The notes below the pieces were generated by a model. That model was given only the letters and a program-made list of their open reading frames with translations. It ran no database searches and had not been told where the DNA came from. From contig CAWJSE010000002.1 in assembly GCA_963845445.1 (NCBI GenBank), positions 1 through 64,000 of the forward strand: a DNA stretch of 64,000 bases, read 5' to 3'. Origin of the DNA: JABDBL01 sp963845445. GTDB lineage: Bacteria; Cyanobacteriota; Vampirovibrionia; Obscuribacterales; Obscuribacteraceae. A program made the position numbers and the translations under genes. This document shows positions 32,874-41,562 of the stretch, piece after piece (within the stretch, counting starts at the first letter, position 1; each line of letters starts with the position of its first letter).

Positions 32874-33314
32874 ATGGTCGCCAACCCACGCACGTCTTGT
32901 GATCAGTGCCATCTGACCGAGCGTGACCCAAGACTTCAGGTATTGTTGATTCTGATTTCCACCACTTTTCGAAAGCCTGTTTGTGTGTGCGAACTGGCGC
33001 GGGTTGCGGATCTGGAGCCGTGCGAGGTGTCCCGGCTATTCAAGGACAAAATCGGCCATGGGCCGAAACGGCTGCAAGCGATATTTCGAATTGGCTACAC
33101 TTTATCCGAATTAATCAGCGCTGATCGACAGATAAAGGATATAGCGGCGGACGCTGGTTTGCCGGTGGTGGAAACATTTATCCGGAACTGCGAGAAATTG
33201 TGCGGCTTGCCTCCGGACGAATTCCGTCGTTTGGTCGAGGAGATCGAAGGTGGCGAAGCGGAAATCGCCCCCCGTCAAGCGAGGGCGGCCGCCAACGGCG
33301 TCGTGAACGGATAA
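32874..33314 (+). CDS. AraC-type helix-turn-helix protein (DNA-binding domain only)
   Basis: This 146-residue protein has two helix-turn-helix units typical of AraC C-terminal domains: CVCELARVADLEPCEVSRLF and IKDIAADAGLPVVETFIRNC, ending EKLCGLPPDEFRR. It lacks an effector-binding N-terminal domain. A short Cys-containing start (SCDQCHLTERDP) precedes the helices. A role as a transcription factor is likely; the target is unknown. Confidence 0.7.
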   Translation: MVANPRTSCDQCHLTERDPRLQVLLILISTTFRKPVCVCELARVADLEPCEVSRLFKDKIGHGPKRLQAIFRIGYTLSELISADRQIKDIAADAGLPVVETFIRNCEKLCGLPPDEFRRLVEEIEGGEAEIAPRQARAAANGVVNG

Positions 33315-33319
33315 CGGTC

Positions 33320-33493
33320 CAAGGGCATCGTGGCTGCAGTACGGCATCCTTAATCGCGGATACAGGGAAGCATGCGATCCGGCGGATTGATGTGGGGAAT
33401 AGCGAGCGGGGCAGCGGGCCAGATCGCAATGAGCCTTTGAAGTGCGAGCTTGCGCGCCGGCACGGGATTCTGGTGCGCCGACTGACGGCGTGA
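33320..33493 (+). pseudogene. Decayed duplicate of the NHL-repeat gene's 3' end
   Basis: The sequence from about 33320 parallels 30745-30935. It encodes ADTGKHAIRRIDV, GNSERGSGPDRNEPLKCELA, RRHGIL, against ADTENHAIRRLDE, GNGERGNGPDGYEPLKCKLA, RPHGIL in the intact gene. An internal piece coding for the loop between the two is missing, and the end is lost. It is a partial gene duplicate left between the AraC-type gene and the next block. Confidence 0.75.
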
Positions 33494-33494
33494 G

Positions 33495-33641
33495 GCGTGG
33501 AATCTATACTTAAGGTAATATTACGCACACGGCATGCTTTCAGGCTGCCACTTAGTTCACCCTCGTTCGAGGACCGTTCCGATGAATCGCCCACTGCAGC
33601 GTTATGCGGTGTGACTAAAGGAGCATTATCCTGTTCCATTT
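33495..33641. other. Sequence junction: change to an AT-rich genome
   Basis: GC-rich Acidobacteriota-like sequence ends near 33495 and AT-rich sequence with different codon use follows from about 33640. The interval may include the first residues of a leftward gene (MEQDNAPLVTPHNAAVGDSS from 33639), cut at the junction. No transposase or repeat marks the point. Confidence 0.6.
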
Positions 33642-34286
33642 TTGTTCGAAGCTGGTTTTGCATGGTTAAGTTCTAACTCAGAAAGAAAAACGCTGCTTAT
33701 TGCCCTGATGTTTTTTATGCCCGCTATCATGGGGTGTGAATATGCGGCTCATAGCACTCCACCAATGATTTGTGTCACCAGTAATATTCAAATTGATGCA
33801 GAGCCTAGCGCAGTTTGGCGTAACGTAATAGCTTTTCCTAAATTAGCACCACCAAAGGACTGGTTGTTCAAATTAGGAATAGCCTATCCTATAGGAGCTA
33901 CTGTTTCTGGCACCGGTACAGGAGCTGTCCGACGTTGCCAATTCTCAACTGGCTCTTTTATTGAACCCATTCATGTATGGAATGAACCTCATCTTTTGAA
34001 ATTCGGCGTCGAGTCGCAACCGCCGTCAATGCATGAGTTTTCTTGGCTCAAAGAAATTCATCCAGCGCATTTGCAAGGTTATTTAACAGTACAGGGAGGA
34101 CAATTCGAGCTTACACCAGTAAAGGCGAATGGTCGCGTTCAGACATGTTTAACGGGATCAACCTGGTATCAAAATAATATGCGGCCCAATGCTTATTGGA
34201 AGCTCTGGTCAAATATGATTATCCACAAAATCCACATGCGAGTGCTGAAACACATTCAATTACAAGCGGAAAATAAAGCCAAATAA
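33642..34286 (+). CDS. SRPBCC-fold (polyketide cyclase-like) putative lipoprotein
   Basis: The protein has a hydrophobic start with a possible lipobox (LLIALMFFMPAIMGC), then TSNIQIDAEPSAVWRNVIAF, the usual first strand and helix of START/SRPBCC domains, with GTGTGAVRRCQFSTGSFIEP and VWNEPHLLKFGV. Length is about 214 residues. The start is a TTG at 33642; the true start may be lost at the junction. SRPBCC domains bind hydrophobic ligands; the ligand is unknown. Confidence 0.65.
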   Translation: MFEAGFAWLSSNSERKTLLIALMFFMPAIMGCEYAAHSTPPMICVTSNIQIDAEPSAVWRNVIAFPKLAPPKDWLFKLGIAYPIGATVSGTGTGAVRRCQFSTGSFIEPIHVWNEPHLLKFGVESQPPSMHEFSWLKEIHPAHLQGYLTVQGGQFELTPVKANGRVQTCLTGSTWYQNNMRPNAYWKLWSNMIIHKIHMRVLKHIQLQAENKAK

Positions 34287-34325
34287 TTGTTGTACGGCAG
34301 TCTGTAAATTCGAACTACAATAAAT

Positions 34326-34931
34326 CTAAGCTAGGTTTATATATTCTATCTGGTAATGCAAATAAGTAAGCCGTTCTTTTAGCCGAGATACTTCTCTTCT
34401 GGTGCCCTTAATTGTGACGCAACAAGCAAATGCTACTGAGTTGATACAGATGATGGGAATGAAAGCAACTACTGCTCTGGTCATTTCATCAGCATTTAAA
34501 CCTGTGTAGGCTTTGAAAGCACACCATAAACCAAACAGATTACCAATCAAAAATATTGAATAATGAATGACTAAAAAGGCTCTCTCTCTTGCTAGTAAAC
34601 AATGTACTTTGCAGTATTCCTGTTTCAATTGAGGTGGAATAGTCCTGCGCATCTGCTGACTTACTCGAGCAAAATTCGGTGTGCCCGCAACCTGAGAACG
34701 TTGCTCGTTTAAATATTCTGAGCCTAGATTAGGGTTTGTATATGTCTGTTTGCTGGAGTTTATTGACTCTCCGCACTCACCACAGAATTTTGAAGTGGGC
34801 AATAGCTCTTCGTTACAAGTGAAGCAATGTCCTGCAGCTTTATTTCTTACAGTTTTACCACTGTAAAACGAACCTATCAGACCGCCTTGAGCAGAAATTG
34901 GCTCTTGAAGTCCTATAGATGAGCTGGCCAT
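34326..34931 (-). CDS. Zinc-ribbon membrane protein, function unknown
   Basis: This 201-residue protein has an N-terminal zinc ribbon (CFTCNEELLPTSKFCGECGE, two CxxC knuckles) and a linker. Two membrane helices follow (VIHYSIFLIGNLFGLWCAFK and TRAVVAFIPIICINSVAFAC), then a basic helical tail (TRREVSRLKERLTYLHYQIE). Such zinc-ribbon plus membrane proteins are widespread and uncharacterised. It converges with the SRPBCC gene. Confidence 0.65.
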   Translation of the reverse strand: MASSSIGLQEPISAQGGLIGSFYSGKTVRNKAAGHCFTCNEELLPTSKFCGECGESINSSKQTYTNPNLGSEYLNEQRSQVAGTPNFARVSQQMRRTIPPQLKQEYCKVHCLLARERAFLVIHYSIFLIGNLFGLWCAFKAYTGLNADEMTRAVVAFIPIICINSVAFACCVTIKGTRREVSRLKERLTYLHYQIEYINLA

Positions 34932-35101
34932 AACGACTTATACCTGAGTGAACCAATCCTTAACAATATGTGTAGAGGTTAAGGCCGAAAGGTTGTAAAA
35001 GCAAGCGTAATTTGCCCATTATTGCATATAACTTCATAATTTATTTATATAAACTGGCGCCGATACTTGGATACAGCTCAATATGCAGACCAAAAATTGG
35101 C

Positions 35102-36676
35102 TTAAGTTGATTGTGAGAGCTTTGCTGCAGCTTTGATTAGATTTACAGCCGCTTGGCCGTTAAATCTACCATCAACAAACACTTCTTTCATTATGGCTTG
35201 TCCAATACCACCGTTATTTTTAAACACCAGTTTTTGAGCATACGGCAAAGCAGTTTCTACAAAATTAAATTGTGGATTGATAATGAGCGCCACACCCTCA
35301 AGAGTAAGTAGTGCTCTCATTACATAGGTGAATTCAGTGGGCAAGCGGAACGGATAGCGCCAGCAAACCTCGGAAAAATCAAAAAGAATTTGACGGAAAC
35401 GCAGACGACTCATACCCTCAGAAAAGCGTTGGTCAACTATTGGTGCTAAATCTTGATATAAAGCCTCGCGATCAACTGAACGATCTAAAAAGCCCATGCC
35501 TATAAAATCATCGATCAAAGCCTTATAGTCTCTTTGTATAACGTGCAAAAACGCATTAATAGTATGTTGCTTTAAAGTTGGCGACAATTGACCCACCATA
35601 CCAAAATCAAATATACCCACCCGCCCATCAGCCATAATGCGCAAATTACCAGGATGTGGATCCGCATGAAAGAAGCCGTCTTCCAGTAATTGTTTTAGAT
35701 AAAAATGAGCCCCAATAGCAGTAATATCATCCCTTAATATGCCCATGTCGCGCCATGCTGGAATATCATCCACGCGCACTCCCTCTACAAACTCGAGAGT
35801 TAATACCCGTCGTCCTGTAAGTCTCCATATTATATGTGGGATAAAAATAGAGGGAAAATTGCGAAAGTTGTGCCGAAAGCGGTCTGCACTTTTACCTTCC
35901 TGGATATAGTCTATTTCTTCGAAAATGGTACGTTTAAATTCTTGCACTACGCCAGGCCAGTCAGTGTGGCGACAGAGGCTCGGGTAACGCATTAATTCAA
36001 AAGAAAGAGCCTCTAAAATCTGGATATCGGCAGCGATCACTTTAGCAAGATTGGGTCTTTGCACTTTTACTACCACTATCTTTCCATCTGATAAGGTTGC
36101 TTTGTAAGCCTGAGCCAAGCTCGCAGCGGCTATAGGTGTGTAGTTAAATTCTTGAAAGAATTGAGGAATGGAGCCACCCAAATCTGTTTCTATAGTCTTT
36201 ACGGCTTCTTCAGTAGGAAAAGGTTGCACCGATTCCTGTAATTTAGCTAGCTCCAGCATGGCTGTCAAAGGCAGCAAATCGGCTCTGGTCGATAATGTCT
36301 GTCCGATTTTTATAAAAGTAGGTCCTAAACCATGCAGGCGGTCACAAAGCCAGCGCCCTAAACGTCTATATTCTTCTTGTTCATCGCCTTCAACGATGAT
36401 TTCCTCTGCATCAATGCCTTGCTGCCTGGACAGCTTGATGCGCTCGAATTCTTTCTTATGGAATTTAGAAAACCCACGCACCGAATAAATAATCGTCCAA
36501 ATAATGGGAAATACTCTCAGTGCCCCATTAAACCCTTGCAGTTTATAGATGTGCAAAAAGATACGTAGGCTAGAAACTAGCAATTTCCATGCAGATACGT
36601 CAGCAAAAGCTGATCTGAATGAACTAATTGTATTGGTAGATGTTTTAGTAGCTAAAGTGGCAACCATAATAATCAA
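35102..36676 (-). CDS. AarF/UbiB (ABC1) family atypical kinase
   Basis: This 524-residue protein (start 36676, or ATG 36667) has the ABC1/UbiB signature. The KxGQ motif is FIKIGQTLSTRADLLP, the Ala-rich loop is IAAASLAQAYKATLSDGK, VVVKVQRPNL carries the lysine, and DGFFHADPHPGNLRI and GRVGIFDFGMVG are the catalytic and metal-binding loops. A hydrophobic C-terminus may contact membrane. The family supports quinone or isoprenoid-lipid metabolism; plants and cyanobacteria have several. It has its own leader region and is followed on the same strand by rph after 85 bp. Confidence 0.93.
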   Translation of the reverse strand: MIIMVATLATKTSTNTISSFRSAFADVSAWKLLVSSLRIFLHIYKLQGFNGALRVFPIIWTIIYSVRGFSKFHKKEFERIKLSRQQGIDAEEIIVEGDEQEEYRRLGRWLCDRLHGLGPTFIKIGQTLSTRADLLPLTAMLELAKLQESVQPFPTEEAVKTIETDLGGSIPQFFQEFNYTPIAAASLAQAYKATLSDGKIVVVKVQRPNLAKVIAADIQILEALSFELMRYPSLCRHTDWPGVVQEFKRTIFEEIDYIQEGKSADRFRHNFRNFPSIFIPHIIWRLTGRRVLTLEFVEGVRVDDIPAWRDMGILRDDITAIGAHFYLKQLLEDGFFHADPHPGNLRIMADGRVGIFDFGMVGQLSPTLKQHTINAFLHVIQRDYKALIDDFIGMGFLDRSVDREALYQDLAPIVDQRFSEGMSRLRFRQILFDFSEVCWRYPFRLPTEFTYVMRALLTLEGVALIINPQFNFVETALPYAQKLVFKNNGGIGQAIMKEVFVDGRFNGQAAVNLIKAAAKLSQST

Positions 36677-36761
36677 CAGTGTACGGGTAAATTGGTGTTG
36701 TCAGTGGGACTGGAAATTAATTTAAGTAATTAGTTGACAGAACTTCGCAAAAACTGGCTCC

Positions 36762-37511
36762 TTATTTTTGTTTAAGAGCCTCATACTGTAATTTGACTAC
36801 TTCATTTATGCCCTTTTCGGCTAGTTTTACTAAATCTGCTAATTTGGCCATCTCATATGACTTGTCTTCAGCGGTAACTTGTAATTCAAGAATACGTCCG
36901 GATTCGGTCAAAACAATATTGCTGTCCATTTCAGCCTGAGAATCCTCATTATAATTGGGATCTAACAAAAGTTGCCCACTCACCTGGCAGATACTGACGG
37001 CTCCCATATGTTCTAGCAAAGGTAATTCATCAAAAACTCCCGATTTGCGCAACTTAAGTAAGGCGTCATATAATGCCAGAAATCCACCATTAATGCTAGC
37101 CACTCTTGTTCCACCGTCAGCCTGCAGCACATCACAGTCAATCGTAATAGTTCGCTCACCTAAAGCCCTGCGATCCACTACTGCTCTTAAACAACGCCCG
37201 ATTAAACGTTGAATTTCACTAGTTCTGCCAGTCGGCTGCCCTCTAGTTACTTCTCTTGGAGATCTGACCATAGTGGAACCTGGCAAAAGAGAATACTCAC
37301 TGGTGATCCAACCTTCTCCCTTACCAATTAAAAAGGCAGGCACGCGCTCCTCTATCTTGGCTGTAGTGAATACTCTGGTATCACCAAACTCAACTAATAC
37401 CGAACCATCCGCGTTTTTGGTGAAGTGTCTGGTAAATCTTACCGGTCTAAGTTGGTCCCATTGTCGGCTATCTCTGCGGCGATACATGCTACCTTTCCTA
37501 TCATTCGCCAT
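36762..37511 (-). CDS. rph: Ribonuclease PH
   Basis: This 249-residue phosphorolytic 3'-5' exoribonuclease trims tRNA 3' ends. Family motifs include GDTRVFTTAKIEERVPAFL, GWITSEYSLLPGSTMVRSPR, GRTSEIQRLIGRCLRAVVD and TITIDCDVLQADGGTRVASI. DPNYNEDSQAEMDSNIVLTE carries the metal-binding aspartates. Full length with no breaks. It lies in a minus-strand series with the DUF2993 gene upstream (21 bp gap) and the AarF gene downstream. Confidence 0.96.
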   Translation of the reverse strand: MANDRKGSMYRRRDSRQWDQLRPVRFTRHFTKNADGSVLVEFGDTRVFTTAKIEERVPAFLIGKGEGWITSEYSLLPGSTMVRSPREVTRGQPTGRTSEIQRLIGRCLRAVVDRRALGERTITIDCDVLQADGGTRVASINGGFLALYDALLKLRKSGVFDELPLLEHMGAVSICQVSGQLLLDPNYNEDSQAEMDSNIVLTESGRILELQVTAEDKSYEMAKLADLVKLAEKGINEVVKLQYEALKQK

Positions 37512-37532
37512 GATAGTTATCTTCTTTCTAAT

Positions 37533-38555
37533 TTACCCTTTTGTATTGCCAAAACGTAGTCTGCTCACAGAAGCCATACCGCGCAACTGTATCTGTTTAC
37601 CGGCTGAAACTTTCAGTTCAGTAAAATTAAAGCGAATATCTTCTGATTGTTGGGAAAGAGCCGGAATGAGGTTGATTCTTTTCAGAAGAATATTGGAAAG
37701 TTCCGGTGGAATGTCCTGTCCAGCAGTGACTAAATGTGGATTAGAAATTGTGAGCGCGCCATCTTGCAAAGCCAATTCACCTGTAATTTCGCCATTAACA
37801 GGGAGAGCTAAGTCACCCACCCCTAACTTGCTGACAATATCCAATTTAAACTGGTTGTGCCGCGCCAGCTTTACACTAGCAGATTCTATGTTCAAGCCGA
37901 TTTGATTTATTTTTATGCCCACCAAATTTGCTAGTCCAACTACCGCACTTGCTCTTCGGCTAGCGGAAGTCGAAAAACGTTCAAGGGTACGGGGCGCATT
38001 TAAATACTGATTTAAACTGGCTTGAGAAATCATAACCGATACATTTGCTTGAGCCGGACTGTCAAACTGTAATAACCGATGATTCAATAATATGCCTGAA
38101 TCAAATTTCAAATCACTGGCTGTTTGCATAGTGAGTTTGTCGAAAATAAAGTCGCGTACGTGTCCACCCTTCACATCAACGTTTAAAGATTTCAACGTTC
38201 CCGACTGGACATCAAGGTTACGCGCTAACAAGTACAATCTATCGACAGCGGTATCTAAAAATTGAGCATCTTCCAATTCGATTTCTAGCTTACCAAAACG
38301 TCCGGAATTAACGTCAACAAAAGAAATCGGCGGCACTATCACAGGCTGCGAAGCGTTTTTAGCGTTGCTGAAAGCAGAATCAGCTCCGGCAATTTTCATA
38401 CCGTCTTTCTTATCAAATAGTGCTTGTCCATAGCTGCCAGGATTTAGACAAAAAAAGCCAATTACTGTTGCAAGACCTAGCGTCAGAGGCGTCCTAACTT
38501 TAGTCAAGTATCGTACAGCAATGTTAAAGTGATAATTTTCGGTCCTTGTATGCAT
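37533..38555 (-). CDS. DUF2993 (LmeA-like) exported protein
   Basis: The 340-residue protein has an N-terminal hydrophobic segment (TPLTLGLATVIGFFCLNPG) that may be a signal or anchor. The domain resembles DUF2993: IELEDAQFLDTAVDRLYLLA, LNVDVKGGHVRDFIFDK, VSVMISQASLNQYLN and a final LNFTELKVSAGKQIQLRG-like strand set. DUF2993 is common in cyanobacteria and includes mycobacterial LmeA; it is thought to bind lipids between membranes. The role here is inferred only from family. Confidence 0.75.
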   Translation of the reverse strand: MHTRTENYHFNIAVRYLTKVRTPLTLGLATVIGFFCLNPGSYGQALFDKKDGMKIAGADSAFSNAKNASQPVIVPPISFVDVNSGRFGKLEIELEDAQFLDTAVDRLYLLARNLDVQSGTLKSLNVDVKGGHVRDFIFDKLTMQTASDLKFDSGILLNHRLLQFDSPAQANVSVMISQASLNQYLNAPRTLERFSTSASRRASAVVGLANLVGIKINQIGLNIESASVKLARHNQFKLDIVSKLGVGDLALPVNGEITGELALQDGALTISNPHLVTAGQDIPPELSNILLKRINLIPALSQQSEDIRFNFTELKVSAGKQIQLRGMASVSRLRFGNTKG

Positions 38556-38671
38556 TATTATCTAAACCCTTCGCTTTTGTCATCAATAACCACTCTTGGA
38601 AAGATTCCGAAGAGTGGCTATTTTACAGTACGTTTAATGTCAAATCTGCCAACAGAAGCGGCCTGATTTTG

Positions 38672-38967
38672 CTATTTGGACTCAGTAGTTGTGGACTCGG
38701 TCGTACTTGTTGTAGTCTCAGCAGGAGCAGTACTACCAGCGGTGGCAGCAGGAGGAACAGCCGGAGTACCTCTGTACTTGGAGTTACTGGTGTAACTGTT
38801 GAAGTAGTGGTAGTAGTTTCAGTGGTACCAGGTGTAGCTGGTGTAGTTACAGTGCTGGTTGTTGTGGTAGAGGTGGTCGTAGTTTCTGGACCACCGCAGG
38901 CAGCTAATGACACAGCAATAGCAGTAGTGGCAGCAGCCAAAGACAAATCTTTTAAATTCAAAGTCAT
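38672..38967 (-). CDS. Thr-rich small lipoprotein, frameshifted
   Basis: Start is ATG at 38967 with aaggaga upstream. The lipoprotein signal is SLAAATTAIAVSLAACGG with Cys in AAC. A low-complexity Thr/Pro/Glu tail follows (ETTTTSTTTTSTVTTPATPG). As read, the tail turns into a Leu-rich stretch after TPSTEV. A one-base correction near 38770 instead continues TPAVPPAATAGSTAPAETTT and ends with ESK and a TAG at 38672-38674, which fits the first half. Function unknown; probably a surface-exposed stalk. Confidence 0.6.
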
Positions 38968-39101
38968 AACTGAGAGTATCTCCTTATAATGGTGGTGAGA
39001 CATTTTACTAAAAGTCCTGGTATTAAATCCCGACGGAGGAATAATAGCACAATTTTTAATGAGCATTTTTATAAGCGGCGGCGATAGCAATAAGTATGTA
39101 T

Positions 39102-40634
39102 CTATTTGAGTAGAGAATGTCCCGACATGGCGTCCGGTTGCTTAATCTTGAGAATTTGTAAAATTGTTGGGGCAACATCAGCTAATGAGCCCTTGTGAAG
39201 GGTAAGCTCATTTTTACCGACAGAGCCATTGTTTTGAAAATCCGCCAAAATAAAAGGAACGGGATTACTGGTGTGAGCAGTATGAGGATTGCCCGTGTTC
39301 AAATCGATCATTTGTTCGCAATTGCCATGATCCGCCGTAACAATCAGACTTCCCTTAACCTCTCGGATGGCTTGCAACAATTTTTCAAATGCTCTATCAA
39401 CGGACTCCACGGCTTCTATAGCTGGTTCGAGCAAACCTGTGTGGCCTACCATATCAGGATTAGCAAAGTTTAAAACTATAAATGGATATTTGAGTGATTT
39501 AATCGCTTGACAGGCAAGATCACAAACTTCTGCTGTTTTCATGGCCGGGGCAAGATCATAAGTAGCTACCTTAAGTGAGGGGACGAGCTGTCTTTCTTCT
39601 CCTGGCTCTGGTGCTTCGCGTCCGCCATTGAGAAAATATGTAATATGGGCGTACTTCTCTGTTTCAGCCGTATGGTATTGATTAATCTTCTTACAAGAAA
39701 GAATGTCCGGCAATGTATCGACAATGTCAGGAGTGTGCATAGTATTTGCGTCAAACGCTACAGGTAACTTTAAGCTGCTATCATATTCGGTTAAGCAGGC
39801 ATAGTAGATTTTAGGGAAGCTAGGGCGATTGAATCCATTGAAACTGGGTTGTGTGAATGCTTGAGTGATTTGCCTTACCCGATCTGGACGGAAATTGAAG
39901 CAAATAACACTGTCACCATCCTTGATACCGCGATTAGTAACAATAAACGGCTCGATAAATTCGTCTGATATGTCTTTAGCATAAGACTCTTCAATCGTCT
40001 TTAATGCAGAGCTTACTTGAGGAGCTTGCTGTAAGACCAAAGCGCGCCAATACTTCTCAATTCTCTCCCAGCGATTATCTCTATCCATGGCATAATAACG
40101 TCCGCTAACTACGCCTATTTTTTCATTGCTCTGTAACCGATTGACAAGCACTTTAGTGAACTCCAATCCTGAGCGCGGAGGAGTATCTCGGCCGTCTAAT
40201 ATGGGATGAATAATAACTTCAGATACTTTATGTAAACGAGCTAATTCAAGTAAACCGTCTAGGTGATCAAGGCTAGAGTGTACGCAGCCGTTACTCAGTA
40301 AACCCATCAGATGCAAGGCTCCTGATTTAGCTTGCCAGACTGCTTCTAAAAGAATAGGATTTTTAAAGAAAGAACCGTCAGCTATTTTTTCGCTTATGAT
40401 AGTCAACTTTTGCTTTATTACACGCCCCGCACCAATTGTCAGGTGTCCAACCTCAGAATTTCCCATTAATCCTGGTGGTAAACCAACCGCTATTCCAGAA
40501 GCACTTAACTGTGTGTTTGGATATTTTTCTAAGAGCATGTTGTAATTAGGTGTTTTGGCTGAAAGGATTGCATTGCCGCGCTTTTCGGTACTTATACCCC
40601 AGCCGTCTAAAACCACTAATACTACAGGTCCCAA
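39102..40634 (-). CDS. gpmI: 2,3-bisphosphoglycerate-independent phosphoglycerate mutase
   Basis: This 510-residue alkaline-phosphatase-superfamily enzyme of glycolysis interconverts 3- and 2-phosphoglycerate using two Mn ions. Motifs are VLVVLDGWGISTEKRGNA, the nucleophile Ser in LPPGLMGNSEVGHLTIGAGR, IHPILDGRDTPPRSG, SGRYYAMDRDNRW, and the C-terminal SLIVTADHGNCEQM and NPHTAHTSNPVPFIL. Full length, no breaks. Confidence 0.97.
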   Translation of the reverse strand: MGPVVLVVLDGWGISTEKRGNAILSAKTPNYNMLLEKYPNTQLSASGIAVGLPPGLMGNSEVGHLTIGAGRVIKQKLTIISEKIADGSFFKNPILLEAVWQAKSGALHLMGLLSNGCVHSSLDHLDGLLELARLHKVSEVIIHPILDGRDTPPRSGLEFTKVLVNRLQSNEKIGVVSGRYYAMDRDNRWERIEKYWRALVLQQAPQVSSALKTIEESYAKDISDEFIEPFIVTNRGIKDGDSVICFNFRPDRVRQITQAFTQPSFNGFNRPSFPKIYYACLTEYDSSLKLPVAFDANTMHTPDIVDTLPDILSCKKINQYHTAETEKYAHITYFLNGGREAPEPGEERQLVPSLKVATYDLAPAMKTAEVCDLACQAIKSLKYPFIVLNFANPDMVGHTGLLEPAIEAVESVDRAFEKLLQAIREVKGSLIVTADHGNCEQMIDLNTGNPHTAHTSNPVPFILADFQNNGSVGKNELTLHKGSLADVAPTILQILKIKQPDAMSGHSLLK

Positions 40635-40818
40635 ATTCTATTCCTCACTTTGTATTGATAATCGACAGTTAAATTATCCATCAGTCGAGGATAATTGGTT
40701 GATTAGCCAAGCCAATCGATAGCCAATTTAACCTAATTTATGCTATAGCTAAGCTATATGCTAGCCGGAAAAATAATTTGTTGCTTGGCTGGACTTATTC
40801 AGGATAAATTCTTTACTT

Positions 40819-41523
40819 ATGAGTAACAATGACCCTGGCAAAAGCTCTGATCATATGACAAGCGCTGATTGGATTGCTGAAGTCTCGCATGAATTACGTC
40901 TTCCCATAGCCAATATAAGATTGCTAGTAGAAACTCTTTTAGACGGCGCGCTTGAAGATGGTGAAACGGCGCGAAAAATGCTGGTGCGGGCTCAGGCTGA
41001 GATAAAGCGCTTGCAAAGCTTGGTAACTGGACTGCTTTCAGTCGAGCAAGTCTCGACTAATAGATACGAATTGTTATCCAAAGAATGGTTAGATTTAGAA
41101 ACAAGAGCAAAATATGCCGTCGAGACAACAGCTACCATGGCTAGAGAATCTGGAGTGAATATACATCTGGCTATTAAACCTGATTCTAGAGTACTTGCTA
41201 ATTATGCTCAATTTGATCAGGTCTTATTGAATTTATTAGAAAATGCCATAAAATTCACCCCGGCTGGAGGTACTGTCAAGATTTCCTCAAAAGATAAGGA
41301 AGGATGTTTTAGCGTGGATGACACAGGTATAGGAATGCCCGAGTCCGAGATTCCTAAAATATTTCAACGCTTTTATCGTATTGATAGAGCGAGAAGCAAG
41401 GGAAGCACAGGCTTAGGTTTGTCTATAGTCAAACACATTCTTGATTCTCATGGTGCTAAAATTACGGTCACATCAAAAGAGAATCAGGGATCTAGCTTCC
41501 TGCTTGAATTTCCCGGTTCCTGA
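40819..41523 (+). CDS. Soluble sensor histidine kinase without a sensor domain (PhoR-like)
   Basis: This 234-residue protein starts almost directly at the dimerisation/phosphoacceptor domain (WIAEVSHELRLPIANIRLLV, with H in SHELR). The ATPase domain follows: N-box VLLNLLENAIKFTPAGG, G1 DDTGIGMPESEIPKIF, F-box QRFYRIDRARSKGSTGLGLS. It has no membrane segment or PAS domain, unlike standard PhoR of 400 or more residues. It is followed by a PhoB-like regulator and phoU, so it probably serves phosphate signalling with input from another protein. Confidence 0.88.
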   Translation: MSNNDPGKSSDHMTSADWIAEVSHELRLPIANIRLLVETLLDGALEDGETARKMLVRAQAEIKRLQSLVTGLLSVEQVSTNRYELLSKEWLDLETRAKYAVETTATMARESGVNIHLAIKPDSRVLANYAQFDQVLLNLLENAIKFTPAGGTVKISSKDKEGCFSVDDTGIGMPESEIPKIFQRFYRIDRARSKGSTGLGLSIVKHILDSHGAKITVTSKENQGSSFLLEFPGS

Positions 41524-41562
41524 AGTACTTACAGTGATGATTCTTTATTAAATAAAATTCCT

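Noticed and set aside
38546..38989. A plus-strand frame across the Thr-rich lipoprotein gene
   Set aside because: It is a low-complexity antisense shadow of the Thr-rich repeat.
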